Source of the DNA: Pseudomonadota bacterium | Lineage (GTDB): Bacteria; Myxococcota_A; Polyangia; Polyangiales; Polyangiaceae | DNA length: 8,957 nt | Assembly: GCA_003242355.1 (NCBI GenBank) | Contig: QGUH01000096.1 | Coordinates: 1 to 8,957, forward strand | Reading direction: 5' to 3' | Shown: piece by piece, positions 7,318 through 8,957 of the stretch | How positions within the stretch are numbered: the stretch's first letter is position 1 | How the letters are laid out: the number at the start of each line of letters is the position of its first letter | Program-made: the position numbers and the translations under genes | The notes under the pieces: generated by a model | What the model saw: the letters and a program-made list of their open reading frames with translations, nothing else | What the model was told of the DNA's origin: nothing | Databases searched by the model: none

Positions 7318-8064
7318 ATGTCGCGCGTTCGCATCATGACCTACAACGTTCACAGCTGTCGTGGCAGCGACGGGCGCCTCGACCCAGCGCGGGTAGCGGC
7401 AGTCGTGGAAGCCTCCGAGCCCGACATCGTCGCTCTCCAAGAGCTCGACGTCGGGCAAGAACGCTCGAATGGGATCGATCAGGCGGAGTTCATCGGCAAA
7501 CGTCTCGGCCTCGAAGTCCACTTCGTCTCCGCACGCCCCTGCGGCGGCGGCCACTACGGCAACGCGATCCTCACGCGGTTCCCCTCGGAGCACCGGCGCT
7601 TCGGTTGCCTCCCGCAGTTCGGCGCAGCCGAGCCGCGCGCCGTGCAGTGGGTCGCAATCGACACGCCGCTCGGCCGTTTGGACGTGTTCAACACGCACCT
7701 CGGCCTGAGCCGCAAAGAGCGCTGGCTGCAGGTCGACTCGCTGCTCGGCCGCGAGTGGCTCGCGCATCCGCACCGCAGCGGGCACACCCTGCTTTGCGGG
7801 GATCTGAACACCGTCCCGGGCTCGCCCGTCTACGAACGGCTGCTCGAGCGGCTCGGAGACGCCCATCGCCTGGTGCGCACCGCGCGCCCGAGAGCGACGT
7901 TCCCGGCGATGCTTCCGCTGCTCCGCATCGATTACGTGATGTTGAGCGACGCGCTCGGGGCCGAGCGCGTCGAAGTCCCCGGCTCGCTTTTGGCACGGCT
8001 GGCCTCCGACCACCGCCCGGTGATCGTGGACGTCGGGCCCGGGTCGGAGGCGACGAATGAGTGA
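7318..8064 (+). CDS. Endonuclease/exonuclease/phosphatase (EEP) family protein, YbhP-like context
   Basis: 248-residue metal-dependent phosphoesterase of the EEP (DNase I/exonuclease III/sphingomyelinase) superfamily. All family motifs are present in order: TYNVH (Asn10), LQELD (Glu42), YGNAILTR (80-87), NTHLG (His127), GDLN (161-164, Asp162/Asn164), RIDYV (203-207) and SDHRPV (230-235, Asp231/His232). The active site therefore looks intact. I see no signal peptide, so it is probably cytoplasmic. Superfamily substrates range from DNA to phosphoinositides and sphingomyelin, and sequence alone does not say which. The adjacent phospholipase D gene, overlapping by 8 bp, argues for a lipid-related phosphodiester rather than DNA, as for E. 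coli ybhP next to clsB. The ATG at 7318 lacks a clear ribosome binding site; ATG at 7336 is possible but would cut into the first beta-strand. It follows the kinase by 27 bp, so the same transcript is likely. Confidence 0.9.
   Translation: MSRVRIMTYNVHSCRGSDGRLDPARVAAVVEASEPDIVALQELDVGQERSNGIDQAEFIGKRLGLEVHFVSARPCGGGHYGNAILTRFPSEHRRFGCLPQFGAAEPRAVQWVAIDTPLGRLDVFNTHLGLSRKERWLQVDSLLGREWLAHPHRSGHTLLCGDLNTVPGSPVYERLLERLGDAHRLVRTARPRATFPAMLPLLRIDYVMLSDALGAERVEVPGSLLARLASDHRPVIVDVGPGSEATNE
8046..8050 (+). promoter_or_regulatory. Ribosome binding site of the phospholipase D gene
   Basis: GGAGG 6 nt before the ATG at 8057, inside the last codons of the EEP gene. It fixes the 8-bp overlap (ATGAGTGA, containing both the start and the EEP stop) and suggests coupled translation. 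Confidence 0.7.
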
Positions 8065-8957
8065 GACCATCCTCGTCCCCGGGACGACGTCGAGCGCGCC
8101 GGCCCCCGTTCGGAATGCCGGCGTGATCGTGGACGCTTGCAACTACTACCGCGCCTTCTGCAAAGCCCTGCTCGCGGCGAAACGGTACGTTCTCATCGCC
8201 GGTTGGCAGTTCGATAGCAAGGTGCAGCTGCTCCGCGGGCCCGACGCCGACCGCGCGTCGCACCCGGTCGAGCTCCTGCCGTTCCTCGAGTACCTGTGCG
8301 AGCGCCGGCCCGATCTCGACATCTACATTCTCGCCTGGGATTACAGCGCGGTCTTCGCGTTGGAGCGTGAGTGGATGCAGCGCCTGATTTTCGAGTGGAC
8401 GACGCCCAAGGCGATCCATTTCCACTTCGACGCCGAGCACGCGGCGGGCGCGAGCCACCACGAAAAGATGGTCGTCGTGGACGGCGAGCTCGCGTTCGTG
8501 GGCAGCGTGGATCTGGCTCGCTCGCGCTGGGACGACCGGGCTCACGATCCGGACAATCCCCTGCGCGTCGAGCGCGGCGTTCCGCAAAAGCCCTATCACG
8601 AGACGATGGCCTTCTGCACCGGCGATGCAGCCCGCGCCTTGACGGAGCACTTCGCAGGGCGCTGGCTGCTCGCGACCGGCGAGCCCCTCGCGCTGCCCGC
8701 GACGTCGGCGGCGCGCCAACGGCCACCGAAAGTCGGTGATGCGCTCCCGATACACTGTCGGGAGCTCGCATATGCCCGCACGCGCGCCGAAACGCCGCGC
8801 GCGCCCCAGCTCTCGGAAATCAGAAAGCTCTACGAACGCGCGATCGCCTTGGCGGAGCGGCTGATTTACGTCGAGACGCAGTACTTTACGGCGCGCTCGC
8901 TGCACGACGCGCTCGTCGAGCGCATGCGCGATCGAACCCGGCCGCGGCCCGAGGTCG
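8057..8957 (+). CDS. Phospholipase D-type protein (3' end beyond the right edge)
   Basis: The first 300 residues of a PLD-superfamily protein, expected to hydrolyse or transfer phosphatidyl groups on membrane lipids. The first HKD motif is complete: HHEKMVVVDGELAFVGS (134-150), with His135, Lys137 and Asp142 in the HxK-x4-D-x6-GS arrangement. The usual Asn after GS is Asp152 (GSVDLARSRWDD), as in eukaryotic-type PLDs. Upstream are AGWQFDSK (48-55) and DIYILAWDYS (88-97); downstream YVETQYFTA (271-279) matches the strand that precedes the second HKD motif, which would lie past the edge. There is no signal peptide. Bacterial proteins of this type often carry a C-terminal VTT/DedA-like membrane domain, but that part is not visible. 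E. coli ClsB (cardiolipin synthase) has the same EEP neighbour, but this N-terminal region reads more like PLD than Cls. It is the last visible gene of the plus-strand cluster. Confidence 0.88.
   Translation, partial: MSETILVPGTTSSAPAPVRNAGVIVDACNYYRAFCKALLAAKRYVLIAGWQFDSKVQLLRGPDADRASHPVELLPFLEYLCERRPDLDIYILAWDYSAVFALEREWMQRLIFEWTTPKAIHFHFDAEHAAGASHHEKMVVVDGELAFVGSVDLARSRWDDRAHDPDNPLRVERGVPQKPYHETMAFCTGDAARALTEHFAGRWLLATGEPLALPATSAARQRPPKVGDALPIHCRELAYARTRAETPRAPQLSEIRKLYERAIALAERLIYVETQYFTARSLHDALVERMRDRTRPRPEV

Noticed and set aside
5689..8142. An 817-codon open frame on the minus strand opposite the kinase, EEP and PLD genes.
   Set aside because: It lies antisense to genes with complete catalytic motifs, and its translation is Arg/His/Asp/Glu-rich with no hydrophobic core or motif. 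Long antisense frames are expected opposite GC-rich codons.

Overview
The window is very GC-rich, double-membrane bacterial DNA. Its genes are packed closely, several of them overlapping. The Hanks-type Ser/Thr kinase (HRDVKPEN, DFGISK, and an Ala/Pro-rich tail after the kinase fold) and the TamA/TamB outer-membrane assembly pair together suggest a myxobacterium (Myxococcota, perhaps Polyangia). That placement is inferred from protein style and composition; there is no rRNA or other marker here.

Left half, minus strand (about 1-4807): a two-gene outer-membrane assembly unit. A BamA/TamA-type (Omp85) beta-barrel protein with POTRA domains is followed, with a stop/start overlap (TGATG), by a very long TamB-like protein. 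The TamB-like gene stays open for about 898 codons and runs off the left edge. The Omp85 protein appears to carry a lipoprotein signal peptide, which recalls the lipid-anchored TamL variant known from Bacteroidetes/Chlorobi.

Middle (4808-5582): a short divergent intergenic region, then a plus-strand gene for a small probable lipoprotein with WXXGXW-type tryptophan/glycine repeats. A spacer of about 216 bp follows with no gene that I can support.

Right half, plus strand (5583-8957): a probable four-gene operon. It holds a small two-helix membrane protein resembling the phage-holin-3_6/YqjE-like group, a Ser/Thr protein kinase whose start lies inside the end of that gene, an endonuclease/exonuclease/phosphatase (EEP) family protein, and a phospholipase D-type protein cut by the right edge. 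Genes 1-2 overlap by 38 bp, genes 2-3 are 27 bp apart, and genes 3-4 overlap by 8 bp. The EEP-PLD pair parallels E. coli ybhP-clsB, although this PLD looks closer to the eukaryotic-type PLD group than to ClsB. The window theme is therefore envelope biogenesis (outer-membrane protein/lipid transport on one side, membrane lipid remodelling with a kinase on the other). That theme is an inference from gene families.

I saw no tRNA, rRNA, CRISPR array, insertion sequence, phage attachment site or origin. No clearly new system is evident. The most unusual points are the lipobox on the TamA-like protein, the kinase-EEP-PLD gene cluster, and a near-consensus sigma-54 (-24/-12) sequence lying on top of a ribosome binding site.
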